Origin: Laguncularia racemosa
Lineage: Eukaryota > Streptophyta > Magnoliopsida > Myrtales > Combretaceae
Assembly (NCBI GenBank): GCA_037954665.1
Contig: JBBMOL010000021.1
Span: forward strand, 7,316,001-7,380,000
DNA length: 64,000 bases
Direction: 5' to 3'
The notes under the pieces were generated by a model. The model was given only the letters and a program-made list of their open reading frames with translations, had not been told where the DNA came from and did no database searches. Shown here piece after piece: positions 34,301 through 46,300 of this stretch (position 1 is the stretch's first letter; every line of letters begins with the position of its first letter). The position numbers and the translations under genes were made by a program.

Positions 34301-37300
34301 TATGTAGGAAGACAACTTTTAGCAAATGTTGTAACTAGTGACAACCCAGGAAGCATGGTTATCATAGTGGGTGGATGTTATATGTGCAAGAACAATGGCA
34401 ATTGTTGGATCATTCACTGAAGTTTTCTCCTCAGTTATGGCATGAAGCTTTGAAGCTTTGAGCGCACTATCACATCAAGCAGGTTATACTACATACCAAT
34501 TGGGATCTATTGCAGGGTTGGTGCTTACAGAAAGACTTGCAAGTTAATTATGGGAAATAGCTTGCTCAATAGGAATATATAACGTTTGAGAAAAAGAAAT
34601 ATATATAGCTTAAGTGGAAAGAATAAATACAACTACAATAACTTATTACATTATGTATATGCTATTGCTTTTGTTACTTTTAGGGGGTAAACAAGTCAAG
34701 TTGAGATGGTATAGTACTGAGCTCAAGCTCGAGCTCGACTTGAATTCGATCGAGCCTAAAAATTTAAACTTGGTTCAAACTCAATTAATATTTATATTTG
34801 ACCCAAAATCAATTGGCCTCACAAGCTACTAGAGTCAAACATTAAGAAGCTCAAGCTCGACTCGATTAACTACTCGAGTAGCTTGAGCTCGACTCAATTG
34901 ATCTCAAGTCGATCTCAAATATCTCACAAATAGTTTGACTCATTTACACCCCTAATTACCTTTTCTATCATCATTATTTCTTATATCAATTGTTATACAT
35001 TAAAGCAACATCAATATCACAGATATTGAGCACACAAAATCATATCAACATCCCAGTGACAATCCACTAGATCCCCCACTTCATGAAGCAAGGACCACAA
35101 TATATTTCAAGTGTAAGTAAAACTACAAAATAAAGAGGGATGAATGTTGCATACCATTTTCCACTCTGGATCAATACTCATAGCTATGTCAAGGAACTCT
35201 TTATCAAGAAAGGGTACACGAGCCTCAACTCCCCATGCCGAAGTAGATTTGTTCGCTCTCAAACAGTCATAAAGATGAAGAGCCTTGATCTGTTAAACAT
35301 TGACACAATTTGAATCAGTAATTAGCAACACACAGAAAAAACAGCTGGAATACTGGATAGGCTGTTTCATAAGATAGCAGAAAAAGGCAAGGATGGCAAA
35401 TCATGTGAAATCCACTGGTAAAAAAATAGTCTTATTCCACCAATCCACAGATATGGCATTCCCAAAGGTTCAACATGACTTCCATCTCATAATCTAGCAT
35501 CCTTATAGCATCAAGACCCATAATACCTAATTTCAACTGTAAAATATGACAAAACTCTCATTACTGCTCAGATACCTTTCTACAAGTTTCCTGGTGAAAT
35601 TCCTCCTTGTTAGGTGCTTTGTGGAAATATAAGTAACCTCCGAATATTTCATCCGAGCCTTCCCCTGAAATCACCATCTTTACTCCCAAAGACTTAATTT
35701 TCCGAGACATGAGAAACATGGGAGTGCTGGCTCTGATTGTTGTCACATCATATGTTTCAATGTGGTAGATCACTTCCTCCAAAGCATCTATTCCTTCCTG
35801 GTACGTCAATGGACATAATGCTAAATTATAGATATGACAAAGATGACAATATGATCTTTGCAAACATGTATATGAAATGATGATTACCTGAACAGTAAAG
35901 TGAAACTCATGATGACGAGTCCCAAGATAATCAGCTACCTCTCTTGCAGCTTTTAGATCGGGAGACCCCTGCCAGATAGGTAGAATGCGGTGATTCCAAG
36001 ATATCCAACATCTGTCAAGGACTAGATATAAAACTAAGCATTCATCAGAGGAAACATTCCAAAGATTCCTGTCTAATTGTATCGTTCTATAACTGCAACT
36101 ACTATAAACTTCAGTAGAGGTCAGACCCATGTTCCAGTCCAGCATCCTCAGATTTAAAATGTGAACATGTGAAATCCTCTCTCTTCTTTTTGGCCATTAC
36201 AGGTCAAATCAGCCTAGAAGCTACTGGAACTCATCTCAATGTTTGCTTGAGATCAACTCATCATTCAAGTTTGAGCTATTTCAGTAACCACAAGCATCAG
36301 AATAATCGATTGATGAGTCCTCAGGCTTAGTCAAGTTGAATTCAGAAATTATCAAAAAGAAGGTTGAGCTTAAACTGGGCTTGAGCTTAAGCAAGTTCAA
36401 CTTGAATCAATGCTTCTATTCAGGTTTGGTCTGACGCAATCATTTTTTAAAGGAAAAAACAAACCTACTCAAACCAAACTCAACTCCTTAAGTATCACTT
36501 TGAAACAAACTCAAATTGAGGATCTAATGCTCAATTAAGATTAAATCAAGCTCAAGATTTCCAAACTGTTACATCATCACTCAGAATTAGCCAATTTGAA
36601 ACCATATATTTGTAGTGATTACCTTTTATTTTGGTGGTTTGGTGGGGGGGGGCGCACATTGGGTGTAGGGTTGGGGTGGTTGTATAGAATGTAATTTGAG
36701 TAGTGATTACTTTTTCTTATGGTGGCATAAAAAAAATACTTGCCACAGGTTCAAATCAATTATCCTAAACTCTTACATGCTAAGGCTTCACTTCCCATCT
36801 TGTCAATCATCTTCATTTTTTCTAGTGTTTGGTTTGAAACCGCTCAAATCAATTGCGATTTTCTGGTTAACATATAGAGCAACAAAAGAGTACAAAATGA
36901 CATTTAGTTCTCAAACCCTAAGCCATTTTCCTCACCTATCTCTAAAAATTTACCCCATGTCTTCAACATTGACCAACCATGACCTTTTTTGTGAATGCAG
37001 TGATGACTGTTGACCCTCAATGGAGAATCAATAACCATTATCCATATACCAAACTATTTCTGTATAGTGCCAAGCAATAAAAGTACAATTGCTTCCGCAT
37101 ATATATGCAGGTCATTATATGAGGCAATCATTCCAGTAGAAACAACTTTCATCCAAATAATAGAAGACAAGTTTCTAGTAAGTCATCTCTCAAAAAAGCT
37201 TTCAAAAGAAAATTATTTTCCTATCTGGAATGAAGTGAAACAAACTAAAAAAGAAATGTATTTTCTAAATTTTTTTCTCTTTTTAAATCATTCATTAGCA

Positions 37301-40300
37301 GGTCTCCTTTGAGAACAAACTGCAAAGTAATGTATAACATATGAGATTCATTTACAAGCTTATGACTAAACATCTAAATACTTCAATAGCCTAATTGGAA
37401 AATAGAAAAAATGTAAAACAATATTATTTGCTACAATTAAAGAAAATAATTAAGGACTTCATTTATTCCCACATGCTAACTAAGCTAGGTAATTCATGTA
37501 TTTTCACTTGCTACATCCTAGCAGGCAAGTACATCACTCAAGCCTTAACCCCACTAGGTGGAAGTTCTAATAAGTGAGCATTGAGGAGAATTGCAAAGTC
37601 ACCTATTTCAGGTTAAAATGATGACTTTTTAACTTCAAATGGTATTAAGCATGCATTAACAATAAATGGCAAGTAAAAATTGCACCAAACAAAAGTTTTT
37701 TTCTTACCAAGAAGGGGGGAGGGTGGGGGTGTCCAGCTTCTAGGGTATATATCTAAAGGGAAAATGAGCTCCCAAATTCTAGAAACAAACAGGTTGCCCT
37801 AACCGAAACTCCACCAGATCATTATATTTTCTATGGTTGGTTTCTATTTCAACACCAGCATTTGCTTTACAGCAATAGCAATAGCCACCAAAAAGTTCAC
37901 AGCACCTTCTAAACTCAACAAACTTCTAGTACATAATTACCAGACACATTCCACAGTAACAATCAAAGGCTCAAGATTCGATTGTAAAGCTCTAAAGCCA
38001 CTACACAACATGAAGTTACAGCACCTCCAGAGAAACCCTAAATTCAATCTAGAAAATGAACCTAAACCAAATTCATAAAAATGGTTAAGCTAGCGGAATT
38101 GTCTTTGAACACTTCCTCATGTGCAGGCTAACACATTGACAAATGCTAGTCGTGGGGGACTAATTAACAGAACTACTGACAATACAGAGACCAAAACTCA
38201 AGATCTTTGACTTCATTACTATGTGAGATTTGACTATCAAAAGAAGTGAATTTGATTCCTAATTTACGAAAAAATAAATGAAACAAAAACGTGAATCAAC
38301 AATAGGTGAAAAAGATATTTCTACTACTATTCTGGCTTTGAATGTGCCTATGCAAAATCATGAAGCCATTGAATATGTGCCACCAAAAATTCAAGTTCAA
38401 TTTCTTTTGAGAGTTTAATTTTAAGACCTTCAAACCAATGCAAAACGTGTGCAATTGTGAGCCCCACTGACACGCTGCTTCAGATTCAAGCATATAGCGA
38501 GCAGCTACTGAAGCAACAAGTGATGAATCCAGACCCCCAGACAAAAGTACACCAAATGGTACATCAGTCATAAGCCTCTTGGTCACTGCCTGCAAAAGAA
38601 CACTCCAAAAGTGAGCCAACAGGAAGATAGTCATTAACCACAAAATAAAATAAAATAACAAGTATCAACTGCAGGTATTTATAGAGAAAAAAAAAAAAAG
38701 AGGGAAAGGTTGAAGGTTAACTGAATAAGAAAAAGGGCTAAAAGATCCAGGTTTCTTGTATGTGGATGGCATTATACTAATCCACTCAACAGGTCTATAT
38801 TTGAAGTCTTTCTAGTATCCTTATTATGAAGACTTTTCAGAATTCCACATAACATATCCAGGTATACCCAAGCAGATCATTTAGCTTAGTTTGAATCATT
38901 CCAAGCATTTCCTCTGTAAAATAAAGGGAAACATGATCTTTGGCCATGGGCTTTATGCTATTTAACAGTTTCTCCTTTCTCTAGCTTTGGAATGTTATTA
39001 TTTTTTGCAAATGATTGGGAAATCCTCACCCATAACAAAAGGGAAATCAGAGAAATACTTTATCTAGCAGAAGACACACCTTCTCAAAGGCCCGACGTAG
39101 AACAAGAGGATCATATGGAACGGAAGGAATTTGCTCTGAGTACCAAGAAGGGTTATACCACCTTCTGAGGCCAACTGAAAACACAATGAGAATGTTCAGA
39201 ATTGAAATCCAGATGCAGAGAACGTAAACAACAATATTAATATATGAAGCAAAATATTTGCATCCATTAATATACCATCTCAGTATAAATAAAAGAATTT
39301 TACAACTTTTCTCTAAGTTTCTTCACAATTGGTCTTCCACATTTCTCAGGTGGATGGAATTTTCTTCTCCAGAAAGTGAGAACATTGTGGAGACTAAAGT
39401 TACAAAAACCCTCCCTTACCAAAAAGTTTAACTTTACGAGACTACATCAGGCATTTCACTAAGCCAATAGAACTCAAATAATATCCTTATTCACGAATGC
39501 AAACCTTGCTTGCTAGAATATATGTGGCCTGGTGGGAAAGATATGAACCTTTCACAGTCATCACTCAAAGCTTTCATTTCTGATGCAAACCACACAGAAC
39601 CTGCAAGGGAACCAAACTGTACTTAGTTTTCTGCTATCATACAATAAACCATGATAAAATAAAACAACCTAGCACCTCAACTTAAATGAATGATGACATA
39701 AAGCATCAACTATCATCAAGTCCCGGTAAACAAATAAGTTGTGATTTTAAAATAAAACTTCTTCATATCTGTATCCTTGCAAGGGAAATACTAGGTCACT
39801 CAACTCTGTGACAATAAATGGCATAGAGATCCCACTGTATGGGAGTTTTTTGGGAGAGAAAAAATTCAAGCACAGTCCTAGCAACGAGAAAGCAAGAACT
39901 TGCTTAAATCGGGATGAAGGGAGGATTACTGTCATGGTCAGACTCGGCCACCAGCTCCTCCCCTTCCCACCCGAGTCGCCAGAGCAACTTAGGAGACTTT
40001 ATCCCTCCATCCTTCTACGCAAATCGGGATTCAAACCATGCGTACATGGCTCCAGAGGTGGTTTTGCATGCTGACACAAAAAAGGAAAAAGCAAAAGACA
40101 CCTTTTCACCTGCTGTGGCCACCCAAAACCAGTTACACAAAAGTGGTAACTTGGAGCATTGTGCCTCTATCCATAAGGACAAGCCAGCTGGAGGATTGGA
40201 GCAGGTCAACGTTGGGCCCACAATGACTGATCATTTGTGCTCTGTCCCCATGTCCAACAGCCATACTATTTCAGGTAATCCCACCTTAGAGGAAGAAAAC

Positions 40301-43300
40301 CTCTTCCAGGACAACTTTGAGGATGAAAACCACCAACAAAAACAGCCTTCACCCCACCCTCACTCGGCCAAAACCTATACTAACATGTGCCAACCACATG
40401 AGGAGATCCCGGAGTTTAACCTTAGGTTTATTCCTCCAGTAAAGAAGGGAGGCATTCCCCGGGTACGGATTCCAAGCAAGGTGAAAGATGAAGGAGCAGC
40501 TTATTGGAGATCCACCCTTATCGGCTATTTCCTTGGGCACAAAATGCCATACTCACTAGTTAGAGAGATGGTTTTTAGGCTTTGGAAGGATCATGGAATC
40601 ATCGATGTGTTGGCAAGCAAGGATGGATTCTTGCACGAGTCTCCCCTCTATTCTTGAGAAAACCTGGTACTTTTCTCAAAGATTTCTCATCCTACAAAAT
40701 GGAGGAGGAGTATATCTTTGGACAAATCTCAACCCACGCATATGCCGATATGGACAACCTTCAGCCGGATCCCATGTGAGCTTCTAAGTGCTGAAGGAGT
40801 TAGCTACATAGCTAGTGCAATATGTACTACCATAAAAGCCGATGCGCTTACTGCTACGAGACAAAGAGCCAATCAGGCACGCATTCTTGTTGAAATCGAG
40901 GCAGGGGAGGAGCTGACATCTCGAGTGGAGGTGGAAAAAGCGGCTAGCTCTCTAGCTAATATATCCATAGAGTATTAGTGGTTCCCACCTAGGTGCCCTT
41001 CATGCAAGGTCTTTGGCCATACTTGCACCCACAAGGCCTCCCTGGATCCTCAACCAACACCTAGTACTTCAGGCCCAAGGCTGATCAGTGGGTACAAGTG
41101 ACCTGCGGTGGAAAGAGTAAGCTGAAGGACCAAAACATTGAGAAACCACGGCCTACTGTGCGAGACATACATGCTGCAAGTATGGAAGTGGATGTCAACT
41201 TGATGCAAACAGCAAGTGAGGAAAAACCCTAACAATTTGGGCAGACTCCCACTGATGAAATCATGGAAGATAAATCCATTGGGAGAAGAAATACGGAGGT
41301 GGGAGTTGATGTAATCTCCTCTAGCTTAAATCCAGCAAGTACCCCTCATCAGGAAGTGCAAGGTAGTCCCTCATTGAGTCCGAATTCTCCTCAGCAACCG
41401 GCATCAGACTCAATAAAAACTCACCATGCCCAACCAGCACCGATTGACAAGGATGAGGACATGGAGTTCGAAAATAGACCATTAAACAAACTCCTTGTGC
41501 AAATCAGCAAGACCCCCAGCAGCAACCAGACGAGCAACAAGGGCTCCAGCTCGTCGGGGCATCAAAAGAAGAAGCAAAAGAAAAGACACCGCACCTATAC
41601 ATAGGTGCTTTAGGGTTCGGACCAACCAACCTTATGAATATAGCAGCTTGGAATATAAGAGGTCTTAATGACCCTGTTAAAATTGCTGAGGTCAAGCAGG
41701 TGTGCGAGAACAATTAAATTTCCTTCATAAGGCTATTGGAAACTAAGGTCAATGCCTCAAATGAAAGTCGAATTCAGACCATTTTAGGACATAGGTGGAA
41801 AGTAGCTGTGAATCCACCCGCTAGCAAACGCATGCGGTTGGTCTGGAACCTGACAGTTTGGGATGTCCATATTGAGGACATCAATTTGCAGCACATGCAT
41901 TGTGCAGTCCAATGCTTGTCAACAAACACTCCATTTTTGTCATGTTTGTCTATGGCTCAAATAATGATGGGCAAAGAAGATCACTTTGGAATAAGTTGGA
42001 GTCCTTAGCTCCAACTCTCGCCGTGAGCCCTTGGTTGGTACTTGGCAACTTTAATACTACAGGCTCCCATCGGAAAAGCAAGGGGGAAGAGCACGGATGA
42101 CAGCTGCTATGAATGACTTCCAAAACTGTCTAGCAAACTCTGAGTTAGAGGACCTTAGATTCTCTAGCAACCTCTTCACCTAGACTAATCGTCACAAGCG
42201 CAATCCTATCTTGAGGAAGCTTGATAGAGTCCTAGTTAACCATCATTGGTTGAACATCTTCCCAAGTACTCAAGCCAAGTTCAACCCACCATCTCTCTCG
42301 GATCATTCCTTAGCGGTCGCATGCATGGATGTCTGACGTAGTGTTAGGAAGCCCCCTTTCAAGTTCTTCAATTTTTGGCTTGAACATGAATAGTTCCAGG
42401 ATATAGTTATCCGAGCATGGAGTACGGAGATCACTAGTTCAAAAATGTTTCAAGTAGTCCAAAAGCTCAAATTGTTAAAACATGAGTTGAAGAAGCTAAA
42501 CCACTTTGAGTTCTCTCACATTTCCAATCGGGTCAAGCTGGAGCAAAACACTCTCCACCAATTGCAATCTTCCATACAAGGCATAGGTGACACATCACAC
42601 ATGGAGGACGAGAGAGCTGCTTTTAAAAAGTATTACTTATTGAGAGGTGCTAAGGAATGCCTTTTCAAACAAAAATTTAGAGTGAATTGGTTGAGAATAG
42701 GTGATAGAAACACTTCTTTCTTCCATAAGACTATGAAAAACCTCCATAATAGAAGTGCTTTGCATAGGTTGTCTAGAGATGACAAGGGCGAGGCTGTAGG
42801 GGAAACAGAAGTCAAGTCCTTAGCAATCACTTACTTTCAACAACTGTACAATACCACTCATTCCCCCATCAACCCTGAAGAAATTCATAACCTAGTGGAT
42901 AAAGAACTATCTAACCAACATAAGAATGAATTAAATGCTCCATGCTCGAATGACGAGATCAAAAGTGGTTTCTTTTTCCAAGCTAATGAAAAAGCACCTA
43001 GACCAGATGGATACACAGCCCGTTTCTTCAAGGAGACATGGGGAATCATAGGAAATGATGTCTCTACTGTAGTAAGGGAGTTTCTCACTACAGGCCACCT
43101 ACTCAAGGAAGTTAACTCCACTATCATTTCTCTAGTTCCAAAAATAGCTAATCCCTCATGAATGGGGGAATTCCGACTCATTGCCTACTGTAACGTACTA
43201 AACAAAGCTATCTCCAAAATATTAGCAGTGCGGCGCCTAAAGAAAATGCTTCCTTCTCTTGTAAGAAGAGAGCAGGCCACTTTCGTTCTAGGGCATCATA

Positions 43301-46300
43301 TCACAGATAATATCCTCATAGCTCAAGAGCTGGTAGCCAGATATTATTCACAAAAAGGGGCTCCTCACTGTACACTAAAAGTGGATCTCCAAAAGGCCTA
43401 TGACTCAATTAGATGGGATTTCTTGTTGGAAATGCTCAAGGCTATGCAATTCCCTCCTCACTTCTACACCCTCATAGAACAGTGCATTTCTACTCCTAAA
43501 TTCTCAATTTGCATCAATGGAGAGCTAACAAGTTATTTTTCTAGTAAAAGAGGGTTAAGGCAAGGGGATCCCATTTCCTATATCTCTTTGTGATCAGCAT
43601 GAAGGTTCTTTCCACCCTAATGCAACGTCTCTCACTCAACCCTAAGTTCTCCTCTCATTGGAGATGTATACCTGAAAGACTAACCTATCTTTGTTTTGCA
43701 AATGACCTCCTCATCTTCACTAAAGGCGAAGTTAAATCTATTGTATTAATTAGGGATGTTCTTCAATATTTCCATTCACTCTCTGGGTTGGTTGCCAATA
43801 ACAACAAAAACAATATTTTCTTCTCCTAAGTTCCCCCACAGACTAAGGAAAACATCCTGCGAATATCCCAATTCCAAGAAACTAAGCTTCCTGTGCATTA
43901 CCTTGGCGTTCCACTTATCTCCTCAAAACTCAAGAAAGAAGATTGTGATATCCTTATTAAACGTATCATGGCACACATCACATCCTAGACATCCAAATAT
44001 CTGTCTTATGCGGGCAGGCTTCAGTTAGTAAAGTTTGTTTTAACTTCAATGTAGGTGTTTTGGAGCTCTGTGTTTCTCCTTCCAAAGGCGATAATAATTA
44101 GGACCGAACAATTGCTTAGAAACTTCTTATGGATTGGCAACCCAATGTCTACTACAAGGCTAAGGTAAGGTGGTCTGAGGTTTGCAAACCAGTGAAGTGT
44201 GGAGATCTTGGAATCCCAAATCTTTGCCTCTAGAACAAAACTATCCAAATCAAGCACATATGGCACCTTTGTAAGCCTAGCCCCAGAAGTTTATGGCCGG
44301 AATGGGTACACTCCACCCTATTAAAGGGTAGAAGCTTCTGGTCTTCACATGCACCAGTCATTTTGCTCCTAGTCATGAAAGAAGTTGTTAAAATTGCGGT
44401 CCTTAGTCAAAAAAAGCTTTTAATAAGAGCCCAATGATGGGTTGTCCATACCATTATGGTCAGACTACTGGCTTTCAATAGGCCCACTAGACACAATTTA
44501 CAGTACAAGGGAGATTAGAAGAACAAGATTCCCATTGTTGACCAAACTTTGTTCCCTAATGGAACATAACACCCGGCGTTTACCTGCTACTCCATTCTAG
44601 TTAGACCTTGACATCCTGACCCACATCCAACCGAATGCCTCCAAACCTGACCGACTTTGTTGGATGCACTCTACAACTGGAGATTACACTACCAAAAGCG
44701 GCTATAACTTCCTCAATCCTCCTGGAACCATTGTGCCTTAGCATAAAGTCATATGGAATAAGACTTCTATACCCAGGCACTCGTTTATACTATGGTTAAC
44801 CTGGATGGGTAAACTATCAACTCTTAACAAATTGGTCACTTGGGGAATTACTTCCTCTACCACCTGTTTCCTATGTCAACAGGAACCTGAAGATTACACC
44901 CACCTTTTCTTCAACCGTGGTTATACATCACAGATATGGGAATCGGTTTGTTCTATACTACAGTGTCCACCATCATTCAAGAATTGGAGAAATGCCAAAA
45001 CCTCTTTAATTGCCACAGCCGACTCCTCATCTCCTATCATACATGTGTAGAAAGCGGGATTAGCTCCGGTAGTGTACTGTATATGGAGAACTTGTAATGA
45101 AGTACTCCTAGGCAGCAGCCCCCCTAGTCTACATTTTCTAGCTCACCAAATTAGAGCATACACCACACTTGCACCCACATAATGTTCTCTTGTAACACTT
45201 TCCTTACTTTATGTTTTCGGGTTATTTTCTCTTTTATATGTACTTTCCATGTACTATTCCTGTCTTTTGATAATTGTATAATTTCTTTGGATCAATAAAG
45301 TATTAATTATCCAAAAAAAAAAAAGAACTTGCTTAAATTAACATACCATCAAGACCCCAGCCCATGTAGAGAGGTGTAATACCAATAGCATCCCGAGCTG
45401 CAATAAAACTTTTGTCACGGGTGTCAAGAAGGACAAAGGAGAACATTCCGTCCAACATATCCACAAATTCTTCTCCATATTCTTCATACTAAAGAGTATT
45501 ACCAGAATGTAAAAGGTAAGTTAGAGTTAAAAATGTGAAACAACCTCCAGATTTCAAGGCTAACACCATGAATTCATGCTAAATAGCTAAAAAGGTTATG
45601 CAAAGAGTAACAGATCCTTTTTCCACAGCATATAATCAATAAAAAAAGCAGCTTCTGCAAAAAGTTTTATGGGAAAATAATGCAGTTAAATGTGTTCATG
45701 TCGCTAATATAAAAGAAATATGAAAATCCTTGTAAATTTTCTGCACTTACAAGATGGGCAATGACTTCACAGTCGCTTCCAGTTCGAAACTGATGAGACT
45801 TAAATTTCTCTCTCAATGCTTTGTGGTTATAGATCTCCCCGTTAACCTGAAATATTATCCAATATTAATTTTATGTGAATTTGCATACTACTGTAAACAA
45901 CATGCTCTATGCATTCAAAAAGATGTCAACCTTAACACTTCATTTGGGGAACTATCAGCCACAGCCTACAATCATAAGGGCAGAAACTAAATTTAACAAT
46001 TTTATCATGAACTTTTGAAGATTATTGCTATTTCCAGAGCACCAGAAAAGCTATTATCTCTCCTAAAAGGCAGAGAAACCAGAAAAACAAAAAGTATCAT
46101 GCAGAGTCTCCCACTCAAATGGAAAGCTTCATTGTATTCAATCATCATTGCAGCAAAGAAAACTAATGGCATGTTTGGTTAGCCTCATAGGGATTGAACG
46201 GAATGGCCATTCCCCCTTAAAAGGTGGTTGCTACAATTGGTTTGCAGGATAGCTATTCTATAAAATTCATTTTTGCTGTCAAATAAGGAATTGCAATTCC

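Larger units (their letters stand above)
39910..45322 (+). mobile_element. L1-type LINE retrotransposon, copy 2, inside asparagine synthetase intron 4 (antisense)
   Basis: A perfect 16-bp duplication brackets a 5.4-kb element ending in GGATCAATAAAGTATTAATTATCC plus an A-run. It is on the plus strand, so it opposes the host gene. Domain order is ORF1 (DUF4283), endonuclease, reverse transcriptase, zf-RVT. Its proteins match LINE copy 1 block for block. The insertion separates exon 4 (ends 45347, only 9 bp from the duplication) from exon 5 (starts 39600), leaving the exon 4 splice donor intact. Both ORFs carry stops and shifts. Confidence 0.95.

Noticed and set aside
36214..36600. Intron 7 stretch rich in AAGTTCAACTTGA words, perhaps another hAT MITE
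   Set aside because: It resembles the MITE bodies in intron 10, but I could not find paired ends or a target duplication.
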